In this document: piece by piece, positions 33,669 through 43,547 of the stretch
How the letters are laid out: every line of letters starts with the position of its first letter
Position numbering within the stretch: position 1 is the stretch's first letter
NCBI RefSeq assembly: GCF_000264455.2
Contig: NC_017956.1
Location: 2,463,501-2,527,500, forward strand
DNA: 64,000 nucleotides
Source of the DNA: Tistrella mobilis KA081020-065
Lineage (GTDB): Bacteria; Pseudomonadota; Alphaproteobacteria; Tistrellales; Tistrellaceae
Direction: 5' to 3'
The notes under the pieces: model-generated
The model's database searches: none
What the model was told of the DNA's origin: nothing
Seen by the model: the letters and a program-made list of their open reading frames with translations, nothing else
Translations under genes and position numbers: made by a program

Positions 33669-36600
33669 TCATTCGGCAGGCGCCGGGACCGGCGCCGGTT
33701 GGGGGTGCCGCCGGCCGGCCAGCCGCCGGACCACGACGTAGAAGACCGGCGTCAGCACCAGGCCGAAGAGCGTGACCCCGAGCATGCCGGCGAACACCGC
33801 GACGCCCATGGCCTGGCGCATCTCGGCGCCGGCCCCGGTCGCGGTCGCGAGCGGCACGACGCCGGCGATGAAGGCGAGCGACGTCATGAGGATCGGGCGC
33901 AGGCGCAGCCGGGCCGCTTCGAGCACGGCGCTCAAGGTATCGAGACCATCGTCCTCCTTGGTCCGGGCGAACTCGACGATGAGGATGGCGTTCTTGGCGG
34001 CGAGGCCGACGAGCACCACGAAGCCGATCTGGGTGAAGATGTTGTTGTCGCCGCCCGACAGCCAGACGCCGGCGATGGCCGAGAGCAGCGCCATCGGCGC
34101 GATCAGCAGCACGGCGAGCGGCAGCGACCAGCTATTGTACTGGGCGGCCAGGATCAGGAAGGCGAGCAGCACCGACAGGGGAAAGACGAACAGGGCGGTG
34201 TTGCCGGCCTGCTTCTCCTGATAGGTGAGTTCGGTCCACTCGAATGTCATGCCGGCCGGCAGCGTTTCGCGGGCGATCCGCTCGATCGCGTCCGTCGCCT
34301 GACCCGACGAATACCCCGGCGCCGGGTTGCCGCTGATGTCGGCCGACGGGTAGCCGTTGTAGTGCATCACGCGATCCGGCCCCGAGCTGCGCGAGATCGT
34401 GACGAGCGCCGCGAGCGGGATCATCTCGCCGGCCGCGTTGCGCACCTTCAGCCGGCCAATGTCCTCGGCCTGCATCCGGAACGGCGCGTCCGCCTGGACC
34501 ATGACGCGGTAGGTCCGCCCGAAGCGGTTGAAGTCGTTGGCGTAGAGCGAGCCGAGGTTGACCTGCAGCGTCTCGAAGATGGCGGTGAGCGGCACGCCCT
34601 GCGCCTTGGCCTTGACGCGGTCGACGTCGACCTGGACCTGCGGCGCGTTGACCTGGAAGCTCGCCAGCATGCCGGTGAGCTCGGGCGCCTGGGACGCCTT
34701 CGCCATGATCGCGCCTTGCGCCGCGGCGAGCGCATCGAGGCCGAGGCCCGCCCGGTCCTCGATCTGCATCTTGAAGCCGCCGATCGCGCCGAGGCCTGGC
34801 ACCGGCGGCGGCGGGAAGATGCCGAGGAAGCCGTCGGGGATCTGGCTGAACTTGCCCATCAGGCGGCCCGCGATGGCGTTGGCCGAGAGCGAGGGTTCCC
34901 GGCGCTGCTCGAACGGGTCCAGCATCGCGAACATCACAGCGGCGTTCGGGATGTTGACGAAGCCGTTGACCGACAGGCCGGGGAACGCGACGACGCTCTC
35001 CACGCCGGGCTCGGCGAGCGCGATCCTCGACATCTCCTTGACGACAGCCTCGGTGCGGTCGAGCGAAGCGCCGGTCGGCAACTGGGCGATGCCGACGAGG
35101 TAGTATTTGTCCTGCGCCGGCACGAAGCCGGTCGGCACGCTCTGGAATCCGAGCCAGGTGAGGCCGAGGAGCCCGGCGTAGAGCATGAGCACGAGACCGC
35201 TGACGCGCACGGCGCGGCGTACCGACCAGACGTAGGCGCGCGAGGCGCCCTCGAAGAAGCGGTTGAACAGCCGGAAGAACCAGCCGAACAGGCGGTCGAT
35301 GATCCGCGTGAGGCGGTCGCGCGGTGCGCCGCCGTGATGCGGCTTCAGCAGCACGCCGGCCAACGCGGGCGACAGGGTCAGCGAGTTGACCGCCGACAGG
35401 ATGGTCGAGATTGCGATGGTGAGCGCGAACTGTCGGTAGAACTCGCCCTGCAGGCCGGAGAGGAAGGCCGAGGGGATGAACACGGCCGCCAACACCGAGG
35501 TGATGGCGACGATCGGCCCGGTCACCTCGTCCATCGCCTTGCGGGTCGCCTCCTTGGGCGGCTCGCCCAGCGCGATGTGCCGCTCGACGTTCTCCACCAC
35601 CACGATCGCGTCGTCGACCACGATGCCGATCGAGAGCACCAGGCCGAACAGCGAGAGCGTGTTGAGCGAGAAGCCGAGGAGGTGCATGACCGCGAAGGTG
35701 CCGACGAGCGACACCGGCACCGCCACGAGCGGGATGATCGAAGCCCGCCAGGTCTGCAGGAACAGCACCACGACGAGCACCACGAGCGCGACGGCTTCGA
35801 GCAGCGTCACCGCGACCGCTTCCAGCGAGGCGCGGACGAACACCGTCGGATCGTAGGCGATCCGATACTCCAGGCCTTCAGGAAAGCCGCGCTTGAGATC
35901 GTCCATGGCACCGCGCACGGCGTTCGAGACGTCGAGCGCGTTGGCCCCGGGGCTCTGGATGATCTGGAGCGCGACGGCGGGTTCGCCGTCGAGGAGGCTG
36001 CGCAGCGCATAGGCGTCGGCGCCGAGCTCGACGCGTGCAACGTCCTTGAGTCGCGTGACCTGGCCGTCGGCCCCGGTCTTCACCACGATGTCGCCGAACT
36101 GCTCTTCACTCGAGAGCCGGCCCAGCGTGTTCACCGAAACCTGGAAGTCGGCCGAGGCATAGGGCTGCTGGCCGACCGAGCCGGCGGCCACCTGGACGTT
36201 CTGCTCGCGGATGGCGGCGACCACGTCGCTCGCGCTGAGGCCGCGCGCCGCCACCTTCGCCGGGTCGAGCCAGATCCGCATCGCGTATTCGCCGGCGCCC
36301 CAGACCACGACGTCGCCGACGCCGGGCAGGCGGGCGAGCACGTCGCGCACCTGGAGGATGGCGTAGTTCGAGACGTAGAGCGGATCGTAGCGCTTGTCGG
36401 GCGAGAGGAGATGCACGACCATCAGCACGTCGGGCGAGGTCTTCTGGGTGACGACGCCGATGCGCTGCACCTCTTCGGGGAGACGCGGGAGCGCGCGCGA
36501 GACCCGGTTCTGCACCTGGATCTGCGCCATGTCGGGATCGGTGCCCTGCGCGAAGGTGACGGTGAGCGTCATGCGCCCGTCGGTTGCCGCCTGCGAGCCC

Positions 36601-36839
36601 ATGTAGAGCATGCCTTCGACGCCGTTGATCGCCTGCTCCAGCGGCGAAGCCACCGTCTCGGCGATCACCTGCGGGTTGGCGCCGGGATAGCTCGCCGTCA
36701 CCTGAACCGTCGGCGGCGTCACGGAGGGATATTCGCTGAGCGGCAGCCGCAGCAGCGCGAGGGCGCCGCCGATCAGCATCAGCACCGAGAGCACGACCGC
36801 GAAGATCGGGCGGTCGACGAAGAAGCGGGGCAGGTTCAT
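33669..36839 (-). CDS. RND efflux pump, inner-membrane subunit (HAE-1/AcrB type)
   Basis: A full-length 1056-residue pump: MNLPRFFVDRPIFAVVLSVL at the start, LPLSEYPSVTPPTVQVTASY, the TM4 pair in SIGIVVDDAIVVVENVERH (around 405), and the second-half motifs AAKNAILIVEFAR and GVVPLATATGAGAEMRQAMG. The Asp pair and sequence style are those of drug/solvent pumps rather than CusA-type metal pumps. It starts by ATGA overlap with the HlyD stop. Placement in a CueR-type operon suggests metal-linked induction whatever its substrate. Confidence 0.9.
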   Translation of the reverse strand: MNLPRFFVDRPIFAVVLSVLMLIGGALALLRLPLSEYPSVTPPTVQVTASYPGANPQVIAETVASPLEQAINGVEGMLYMGSQAATDGRMTLTVTFAQGTDPDMAQIQVQNRVSRALPRLPEEVQRIGVVTQKTSPDVLMVVHLLSPDKRYDPLYVSNYAILQVRDVLARLPGVGDVVVWGAGEYAMRIWLDPAKVAARGLSASDVVAAIREQNVQVAAGSVGQQPYASADFQVSVNTLGRLSSEEQFGDIVVKTGADGQVTRLKDVARVELGADAYALRSLLDGEPAVALQIIQSPGANALDVSNAVRGAMDDLKRGFPEGLEYRIAYDPTVFVRASLEAVAVTLLEAVALVVLVVVLFLQTWRASIIPLVAVPVSLVGTFAVMHLLGFSLNTLSLFGLVLSIGIVVDDAIVVVENVERHIALGEPPKEATRKAMDEVTGPIVAITSVLAAVFIPSAFLSGLQGEFYRQFALTIAISTILSAVNSLTLSPALAGVLLKPHHGGAPRDRLTRIIDRLFGWFFRLFNRFFEGASRAYVWSVRRAVRVSGLVLMLYAGLLGLTWLGFQSVPTGFVPAQDKYYLVGIAQLPTGASLDRTEAVVKEMSRIALAEPGVESVVAFPGLSVNGFVNIPNAAVMFAMLDPFEQRREPSLSANAIAGRLMGKFSQIPDGFLGIFPPPPVPGLGAIGGFKMQIEDRAGLGLDALAAAQGAIMAKASQAPELTGMLASFQVNAPQVQVDVDRVKAKAQGVPLTAIFETLQVNLGSLYANDFNRFGRTYRVMVQADAPFRMQAEDIGRLKVRNAAGEMIPLAALVTISRSSGPDRVMHYNGYPSADISGNPAPGYSSGQATDAIERIARETLPAGMTFEWTELTYQEKQAGNTALFVFPLSVLLAFLILAAQYNSWSLPLAVLLIAPMALLSAIAGVWLSGGDNNIFTQIGFVVLVGLAAKNAILIVEFARTKEDDGLDTLSAVLEAARLRLRPILMTSLAFIAGVVPLATATGAGAEMRQAMGVAVFAGMLGVTLFGLVLTPVFYVVVRRLAGRRHPQPAPVPAPAE

Positions 36840-38101
36840 CGGCGCGCCTCCTGGGAGGCCACGTTGGCCGCGTGGCCGGACGGCGCCGTGCCGGGCGCCA
36901 TCGAGGTCGGGCGAGGCGCGACCTGCATGCCGGGACGCACCAGCCCCTTGACGATGATGGTCTCGCCGGGAGCAAGGCCGCTCGTGACGACGCGCAGGCC
37001 GTCGATCACCGGCCCGAGCTCGACCGGGCGATACTCGGCCTTGTTGTCCGCTCCCAGCACCAGCACGTAGCGCCGGCCCTGGTCGGCGCCGACGGCCTGA
37101 TCGTCGATGAGCACCGTCTGGCGCGACGCATCGGTCACGAGCTTCACCCGCGCGAACAGGCCCGGCGTGAGCCGCCCGTCCGGATTCGGAACGACGGCGC
37201 GGGCGCGCACCGTGCCGGTGCTGCGATCGACGCGGTTGCCGAGGAAATCGAGCACGCCCGCGTGCGGGAAGCCGTTATCGGTCATGAGACTGACCCGGAC
37301 GGGCAGCCGGACCGTGGCGCGGCCGCTGCTGTCGGGGCGAGCCTTTGCCACGAAGTCGAGGTAGGTTGCCTCGTCGATGTCGAAGTAGACGTGGACGGGA
37401 TCGATGGAGACGATGGTCGTGAGCACGGTCGCCGCGCCGGCGCCGCCGCCGGCGACAAGATTGCCTTCGGTCACCAAGGCCCGATCGACCCGGCCGGCGA
37501 TCGGGGCCGTGACACGGGAATAGGAGAGATCGAGCCGGGCCGCCGCGACCGCGGCCTTCGCCGCTTGCACCTGCGCCTGCCGCTCGCGCCGCTTGGCCAG
37601 CGCGTCGTCGTAGCTCTTGCGGGAAATCGTGCCGTTGGGCACGAGCTTCTCCGCCCTCTCGAAGTCGGCTTCGGCCTGGGCGAGCAGCACTTCGGCCTGG
37701 CGGAGCTGCGCTTCGGCCGTCTCGACCGCCACCTGGAACGGGCGCGGGTCGATCTGGAACAGGAGCTGGCCCTCCCGGACCAGCCCGCCCTCCGGAACGC
37801 TCACCGCCTCGATCGCTCCGCCCACGCGCGGCCGAAGCTCCACGCTCCTCGTCGCGGCCACGAAGCCTGTGAACTCGGCGGAGGGTGCGATCTCGCGCGT
37901 GACCACCTCGGCCACCGGAACCTGCGGCGCCGGGGGCGCAGCGGCCGGTTCGGTGGGCGCGCCGCCTGCATCTTCTCCGGACCAGGCAAGCGCGAGGACG
38001 CGATCGGCGTAGGGCGCCACCTCCTCGCGGTAGGCCACGGCGAGGCCGGCGGCGGCGGTGACGGCGGTCGCCAAGAGGACGGCTGCGGCTCTGCGTGCCA
38101 T
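36836..38101 (-). CDS. RND periplasmic adaptor (HlyD/MFP family)
   Basis: A protein of about 421 residues with an N-terminal membrane anchor (RRAAAVLLATAVTAAAGLA), a lipoyl half-motif VELRPRVGGAIEAVSVPEG, a coiled-coil hairpin (about 135-190) and a second half-motif VTAPIAGRVDRALVTEGNLV. It links the RND pump to an outer-membrane channel; no channel gene is seen nearby. The ATG at 38101 is preferred, with GAAGGTG upstream; a GTG at 38110 is possible. It is the first gene of the operon behind a CueR-type promoter. Confidence 0.88.
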   Translation of the reverse strand: MARRAAAVLLATAVTAAAGLAVAYREEVAPYADRVLALAWSGEDAGGAPTEPAAAPPAPQVPVAEVVTREIAPSAEFTGFVAATRSVELRPRVGGAIEAVSVPEGGLVREGQLLFQIDPRPFQVAVETAEAQLRQAEVLLAQAEADFERAEKLVPNGTISRKSYDDALAKRRERQAQVQAAKAAVAAARLDLSYSRVTAPIAGRVDRALVTEGNLVAGGGAGAATVLTTIVSIDPVHVYFDIDEATYLDFVAKARPDSSGRATVRLPVRVSLMTDNGFPHAGVLDFLGNRVDRSTGTVRARAVVPNPDGRLTPGLFARVKLVTDASRQTVLIDDQAVGADQGRRYVLVLGADNKAEYRPVELGPVIDGLRVVTSGLAPGETIIVKGLVRPGMQVAPRPTSMAPGTAPSGHAANVASQEARR

Positions 38102-38175
38102 GGCATTCACCTTCGGTGCGTCGCAGCGCTCGGACTCCTGAGCGCGGTTTCAGCGGCGTTTGTCGTGAAGGTGGT

Positions 38176-38198
38176 CTTTCCAACGATGGGAAGGTCAA
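38176..38198 (-). promoter_or_regulatory. CueR-type promoter of the HlyD-RND-CDF operon
   Basis: On the minus strand TTGACC (38198-38193) runs into the dyad CTTCC-N7-GGAAA. The 16-base core TTGACCTTCCCATCGT is identical to that of the ATPase promoter at 26242. It lies about 80 bases before the HlyD gene. Confidence 0.75.
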
Positions 38199-38250
38199 GA
38201 GCCCACGCGGAGCCCGGAAACCTCCCTCCCGGACGAGGATCGGCGGCCTG

Positions 38251-38281
38251 TTGACCTTGTCACGCTGGCAAGCCGCAGCGT
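38251..38281 (+). promoter_or_regulatory. CueR-type promoter of the LysR gene
   Basis: TTGACC (38251-38256) followed by CTTGT-N7-GCAAG (38256-38272), one mismatch in the dyad. A CAGCGT candidate -10 lies 19 bases after the -35. It lies 31 bases before the LysR gene start and faces away from the promoter at 38198. Confidence 0.65.
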
Positions 38282-38311
38282 TGGCGCTGCGACTCGTCAG
38301 CCGGAGGTCAG

Positions 38312-39217
38312 ATGGAACTGCGTCAGCTCCGTTACTTCGTGGCGGTGGCTGATGCGGGCAGCTTCAGCGGGGCGGCGGCTGCGCTCGGGGTGATCCAGCC
38401 GACCGTCAGCCAGCACATCCAGAGGCTCGAAAGCCGGCTGCATACAAACCTGTTCGAGCGTTACCCACGCGGCGTTCGCCTCACCCATGCCGGCCAGCGC
38501 TTCCTTCGGTCGGCTCGCCGGATCATCTACGAGCTCGATCAGGCAACGGGCCAGGCCGGTCGCATCGCTCGCGCCGAGGCCGGTGCGCTCTCGATTGGCT
38601 TCTACGTCTCGCTGAGCACCGGGCCGCTCCGCACGGCGCTGGCGGCGTTCCGTGCTGAGGCCCCTGAAGTCGCGCTCGAGCTCCAGGAGGGCAGTCCGCC
38701 CGACTTGCTCGCCGCCTTGCGCGAGCACCGCATTGATGTCGCGCTAACGGTGCTCGAGGTCGCGTCCGCTGAGTTCGCGACTCTGCACCTTTGGGACGAG
38801 GAGCTCGCCGCCGTTCTCCCTGAGGATCACCCGCTGGCGACCCGCGAGGCGGTGTCATGGTCCGATCTGGCGGAAGCACCGCTGGTTCTCCGGACATGGG
38901 AGAGCGGGTCGGTGCTCTATACCTTTCTCGCCGGTCGGGTTGCCCCGGATGCGTATCTTGAGGCCGACCAGCACTTCGTCTCGCGCGAGGCGCTGCTTTC
39001 GTTGGTCGGCCTGGGTTTTGGAGCCACCGTCATCGGCGAGTCGGCCACCGGCGTTGCCCACAGTGGTGTCGTCTTCAAGCCCATTGCCGAACCGGACGCC
39101 GCGGTCCCGGTTACTGCGGCTTGGCTCAAGGAGAACGACAACCCTGCGAGGGGCCGGTTCGTCGCCGTTGTTCGCGATCTGTCGAAGCCCGCAGGAAATC
39201 GGCGCCTCGACAGATAG
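38312..39217 (+). CDS. LysR-family transcriptional regulator
   Basis: A 301-residue protein with an N-terminal HTH (ELRQLRYFVAVADAGSFSGA, PTVSQHIQRLESRLHTNLFE) and a periplasmic-binding-like effector domain with GALSIGFYVSLSTGPLR. A GGAGG ribosome-binding site is at the ATG. Its target is unknown; it lies at the outer end of the metal cluster, divergent from the HlyD-RND-CDF operon, and carries its own CueR-type promoter, so it may extend the copper response to another gene set. Confidence 0.88.
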   Translation: MELRQLRYFVAVADAGSFSGAAAALGVIQPTVSQHIQRLESRLHTNLFERYPRGVRLTHAGQRFLRSARRIIYELDQATGQAGRIARAEAGALSIGFYVSLSTGPLRTALAAFRAEAPEVALELQEGSPPDLLAALREHRIDVALTVLEVASAEFATLHLWDEELAAVLPEDHPLATREAVSWSDLAEAPLVLRTWESGSVLYTFLAGRVAPDAYLEADQHFVSREALLSLVGLGFGATVIGESATGVAHSGVVFKPIAEPDAAVPVTAAWLKENDNPARGRFVAVVRDLSKPAGNRRLDR

Positions 39218-39575
39218 AGTAGCCTTGGATCATTGCTGAAGCTTGCTGCTGATCAAGCCTCATCGGAGTAGGCGGGGCGACGGAGTCCTCGCAGCCCCCG
39301 TTCCGGACGCGCCTGCGTGGCGCGCCGGGTAGAGCGCAGCTATGGGCCGTACGCCGATTCGCCGCCCTTTCCAGCCCCTTTGCGCTACTACGATCTTTTC
39401 TCTCTTCACATCGGACGAGCTGGTGCCTTCGTTGCTGAGTGCTGGAGCGTGAGCGGATTGGTCAGAAGCGGACCGGCGGTGAGCGGCTGGTATCAGCGCA
39501 AACCACAGCCGGTGGCCATGGCTGACCTAGCTCCAGCCAGACGGACATGGAGCCTTTTTGGTTCGGGAGTATCGA
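39218..39575 (+). other. 358-base region without a supported gene
   Basis: This lies between the LysR gene and the HTH gene near the island edge. Open frames here lack homology and coding character. I see no clear repeat, operator or RNA gene. Confidence 0.5.
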
Positions 39576-39806
39576 ATGGCCGAACGGAAATTTCTCACCG
39601 CCGACGAGGTGGCGGAGCGGTATCGTGGCGAGATCTCGGTCGGGACATTGCGGAACTGGCGTGCGATGCGGGTGGGCCCGGGCTTCGTGAAGATCGGCAA
39701 GGCGGTCCTATACCCCGTTGACGAACTCGATGCTTGGGACGAGAAGAACCTGGTGGCTTGCCGTGCGTCACGGCGCCTCACCGTGACCGACGAGGATGAC
39801 GCGTGA
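39576..39806 (+). CDS. AlpA/excisionase-like helix-turn-helix protein
   Basis: A 76-residue protein: RKFLTADEVAERYRGEISVG, TLRNWRAMRVGPGFVKIGKA, VLYPVDELDAWDE. This is the MerR-like winged-helix fold of AlpA regulators and excisionases (domain HTH_17). The ATG at 39576 follows GGGAG. Its place about 100 bases from the island end fits a recombination directionality factor or an integrase-gene activator. No integrase lies next to it; that would have to be at the other island end, outside the window. Confidence 0.78.
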   Translation: MAERKFLTADEVAERYRGEISVGTLRNWRAMRVGPGFVKIGKAVLYPVDELDAWDEKNLVACRASRRLTVTDEDDA

Positions 39807-39907
39807 TGGGCACGTTGGAGCATCAAACACCGATCCCAAGTGCCGCTACCAAGTTCCACCTTCCGAGCCAAAATTAGCAATAAATCCAGTCCCTTAGGGG
39901 TTGGTGA
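39807..39907. other. right end of the genomic island (probable att site region)
   Basis: Homology to RadC begins abruptly at His-Asn-His-Pro (39908). Immediately left is AT-richer sequence (AAATTAGCAATAAATCC at about 39871) unlike the surrounding GC-rich DNA. The recombination point should lie close to 39,900. The matching left junction is outside the window, so no direct repeat can be checked. Confidence 0.6.
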
Positions 39908-40076
39908 TCGTGTGTCGCACAACCACCCGTCGGGAGACCCGACCCCCTCGCCCGCCGATATCGACCTCACCCGCCGTCTGGTCGAAGCCGCGCGCCATCT
40001 GGGCATCTCGGTCCACGACCACATCATCATCGGCCGGCGCAGCTACAAGAGCTTCAAGGCCCTGGGGCTGCTCTGA
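39908..40076 (+). pseudogene. radC: radC, C-terminal fragment left by island insertion
   Basis: Codes for [20 protein letters not shown] followed by [19 protein letters not shown] and a final FKALGLL, the last 55 residues of the RadC/JAB domain, including HNHPSGDP with the metal-binding residues. Everything N-terminal is missing. The chromosomal radC was therefore split by the island at this point. The fragment has no plausible own start and ends eight bases before the convergent cyclase gene. Confidence 0.85.
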
Positions 40077-40084
40077 AAGGAGCC

Positions 40085-41233
40085 TCACTCCGCCGGGGTA
40101 ACGTCGACCGCCAGCTGCGGCACCGCCCTTGCCGGCGGCTCGGTGGGCGCACGGGCCGGGCGTTGCGCCGGGCGGGAGAGTTCATAGACATCAACAGTTT
40201 CGGTCCGGCCGCGCAGCATATGCGCACCCAATGACCGCGAATCGACTCCTGCCGGCAGCGGCGCCAGCGCCAGAACGGCTTCAGACACCAGCACCGGCAC
40301 TTTCAGCGTCTTAGCCAGGCCTTCAAGCCGGGCGGCGGTGTTCATCGTATCGCCGATGAAGGCGATCTCGTGTTTGGCATCGCCCAGTTCGGCGACCACC
40401 ACGGTGCCGACATGCATCACGGCCCGGACCCGCGGCGCCTCGCCGAAACGACGGATGAAGTCCGGACCGGCCCGCTCCACCGCCTCCAGAATGTCGAAGG
40501 TGCAGGTGATCGCCCGGGCCGCCTGACGCGCGGCCTGGCGCGCGCCGCAGCTGATGTTCCAGGAAATGATCGCCTGGTCGCCGACATAGCGGTCGATGGC
40601 GCCCCGGTTGCGGCGCACGGGTGAGCCCATGGTGAACAGGATCTGGCCCAGATAATCGGTCGCCCCCAGCTCGCCCAGCCGCTCGGCGGTGCTGGTCCAG
40701 CCGGCGACATCGACCAGAAGGAAGATGCGTTCCTCGCGCGTCGGGCGGTGATAGCGGCCGACCAGCAGGGCCAGGAATACCCGCGTGCCGATCAGGTCGC
40801 GGATCCGGAACAGCAGGCCGCCCACGGCCGACACGCCCATGGAGAAGAGCAGCACGTCGAAGCGCAGCACCAGCCACATCAGCGGCCCGTGATCCTGATG
40901 GCCGGCCAGGATCCCGAACCACTGGTCCGCCACCATCAGCAGCAGCCCCATCACGGCATAGGAGACGAAGGACAGCGCCGACCAGACGAGCATGGTGCCG
41001 CCGACATAGATCGGTGCCGCCTGGGCGCGCAGCCAGCGGCTGACCTTGGGAAACAGCCGCCCCATCGCGAAGGCGATCATCACCCCGCCGACGCCGGCGC
41101 CATAGACCATGGCGATCCAGGTGTCGTTCTTGCCTTCCAGGATGCCGAAGGCCAGGCCGCAGAGCATGCCGGCGAGCGGGAAACCCAGCCAGCCCAGCGC
41201 GTTGCGCAGGCGTTGCGTGGTCGCTTCCCTCAT
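40085..41233 (-). CDS. membrane class III adenylate/guanylate cyclase
   Basis: A 382-residue protein with five or six hydrophobic helices in the first 160 residues, then a class III cyclase domain: ERIFLLVDVAGWTSTAERLG (first metal Asp), DRYVGDQAIISW (second metal Asp), VRAVMHVGTVVVAELGD and FIGDTMNTAARLEGLAK, with a proline-rich tail. It makes cAMP or cGMP; the substrate-defining residues cannot be settled by eye. It is the first intact chromosomal gene after the island and is convergent with the radC remnant. Confidence 0.88.
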   Translation of the reverse strand: MREATTQRLRNALGWLGFPLAGMLCGLAFGILEGKNDTWIAMVYGAGVGGVMIAFAMGRLFPKVSRWLRAQAAPIYVGGTMLVWSALSFVSYAVMGLLLMVADQWFGILAGHQDHGPLMWLVLRFDVLLFSMGVSAVGGLLFRIRDLIGTRVFLALLVGRYHRPTREERIFLLVDVAGWTSTAERLGELGATDYLGQILFTMGSPVRRNRGAIDRYVGDQAIISWNISCGARQAARQAARAITCTFDILEAVERAGPDFIRRFGEAPRVRAVMHVGTVVVAELGDAKHEIAFIGDTMNTAARLEGLAKTLKVPVLVSEAVLALAPLPAGVDSRSLGAHMLRGRTETVDVYELSRPAQRPARAPTEPPARAVPQLAVDVTPAE

Positions 41234-41447
41234 GCCCCCTCACCTTTCACCCGACAGCCTGCCCGCCACACCGGTGCATACGGTGTTGTTTCTGGATATT
41301 GGGCGGCCGTGTCCTCTTGTCGACCTCCCGAAGCCATCTGCTTCAAGACATCTTCATGACGGCTGCCGTCGTCCCACACTAAGCCACGATTGGCCCCGGC
41401 GCAGCAGCTTTACGCGCACCGCCGCCCCGCCAGTGGTCATCTGCCCT

Positions 41448-41475
41448 TTGCCCGGCGGCTGCCACGGGCTATAAC
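41448..41475 (+). promoter_or_regulatory. candidate sigma-70 promoter of purB
   Basis: TTGCCC, 16 bases, TATAAC, about 65 bases before the purB start. The rest of the 306-base gap (41,234-41,539) shows no gene or clear operator. Confidence 0.4.
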
Positions 41476-41539
41476 CCTGCCCGAAGCGGCCGGACGGCTC
41501 CGGTTCGCGTGTGTTTCGCCTGCGAAGGACAGCCCAGCG

Positions 41540-42838
<1,299 letters not shown>

Positions 42839-42874
42839 TCCCGAACTCTTATCCCCACACCGGATATCAGAGAA

Positions 42875-42905
42875 AACCCCGCGGCACCTGCTGCGGGGTT
42901 TTTTT
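42875..42905 (+). terminator. rho-independent terminator of purB
   Basis: Stem AACCCCGC (42875-42882) and GCGGGGTT (42893-42900) with a ten-base loop, followed by a run of seven T in total. It lies 37 bases after the purB stop. The A-rich left side could also serve the convergent gene. Confidence 0.9.
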
Positions 42906-42911
42906 CATGGG

Positions 42912-43373
42912 TCACACGTCGTCCTGGGGCGCGCGGACCGGCAGGCTCTTCAGAAACAGCGCGAAACGGTCCAGCTCCTCACGCGTCACATCGGCCGGCA
43001 GGCGCAGCGCGACGTTCTGGCCAAGCCGGATCGGAAAATAGACCTCGACCGTCTCGGTCGTACGAGGGCCGCCGGTGCGAGTGCGGACGGCATAGAAGGG
43101 CTGGGCGGGCGCTGCCGCGTCAGAAGCGGCGACCGTCTGCGGCTCGGCCGCGATCGCGGCGGCATCGCGCTTCACCAGCCGGGTCTTCTGGCCCCGGCGG
43201 CCGATCACCAGCTGCCAGTCGGTCAGTGCCTCGATCCGCTTGGCGGTCTCGAGCGCCTCGCGATACTCCATCTCCAGCCACTCGGCCAGGGCCTCGATCG
43301 GGATGCTCTTGTGAAACCCGTAGTCGTGCGTCTCGACCAAGGCTTCGAAAGTCTGGAGATTGAAGGTGTCCAT
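42912..43373 (-). CDS. conserved hypothetical protein
   Basis: About 153 residues: MDTFNLQTFEALVETHDYGF, HKSIPIEALAEWLEMEYREA, a middle Ala-rich linker, TVEVYFPIRLGQNVALRLPA and VTREELDRFALFLKSLP. The C-terminal part resembles a small swapped-hairpin domain, but I cannot name the family. The start is uncertain: the ATG at 43373 is the first ATG, and a TTG at 43430 would extend it. It is convergent with purB and divergent from the phosphoesterase gene. Confidence 0.6.
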   Translation of the reverse strand: MDTFNLQTFEALVETHDYGFHKSIPIEALAEWLEMEYREALETAKRIEALTDWQLVIGRRGQKTRLVKRDAAAIAAEPQTVAASDAAAPAQPFYAVRTRTGGPRTTETVEVYFPIRLGQNVALRLPADVTREELDRFALFLKSLPVRAPQDDV

Positions 43374-43547
43374 GAGGCGGGGCACTCGGGAAAGGTAACT
43401 CTCTCTGCACACGCTATCATACGGGATCAAGGCGTCAATTCTTTCGATCGATCCGCGAGTTCCCGTCCCGTACAGGCTGTGTCATCGGCCCGTCCGCCGC
43501 GCCATGTTATGATATGCCATCATCGACCCCATGCGAGTTCTCCCCCG

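Noticed and set aside
33663-37070. Open frame of 1135 codons antisense to the RND pump gene
   Set aside because: It is a shadow of the pump gene; the sequence is His/Glu/Arg-rich without domains.
39317-39721. Possible 134-residue gene before the AlpA-like gene
   Set aside because: It overlaps the HTH gene in another frame, has no homology and no ribosome-binding site.
39807-40084. tRNA gene as island attachment site
   Set aside because: No tRNA-like sequence was found at the junction; the disrupted gene is radC.
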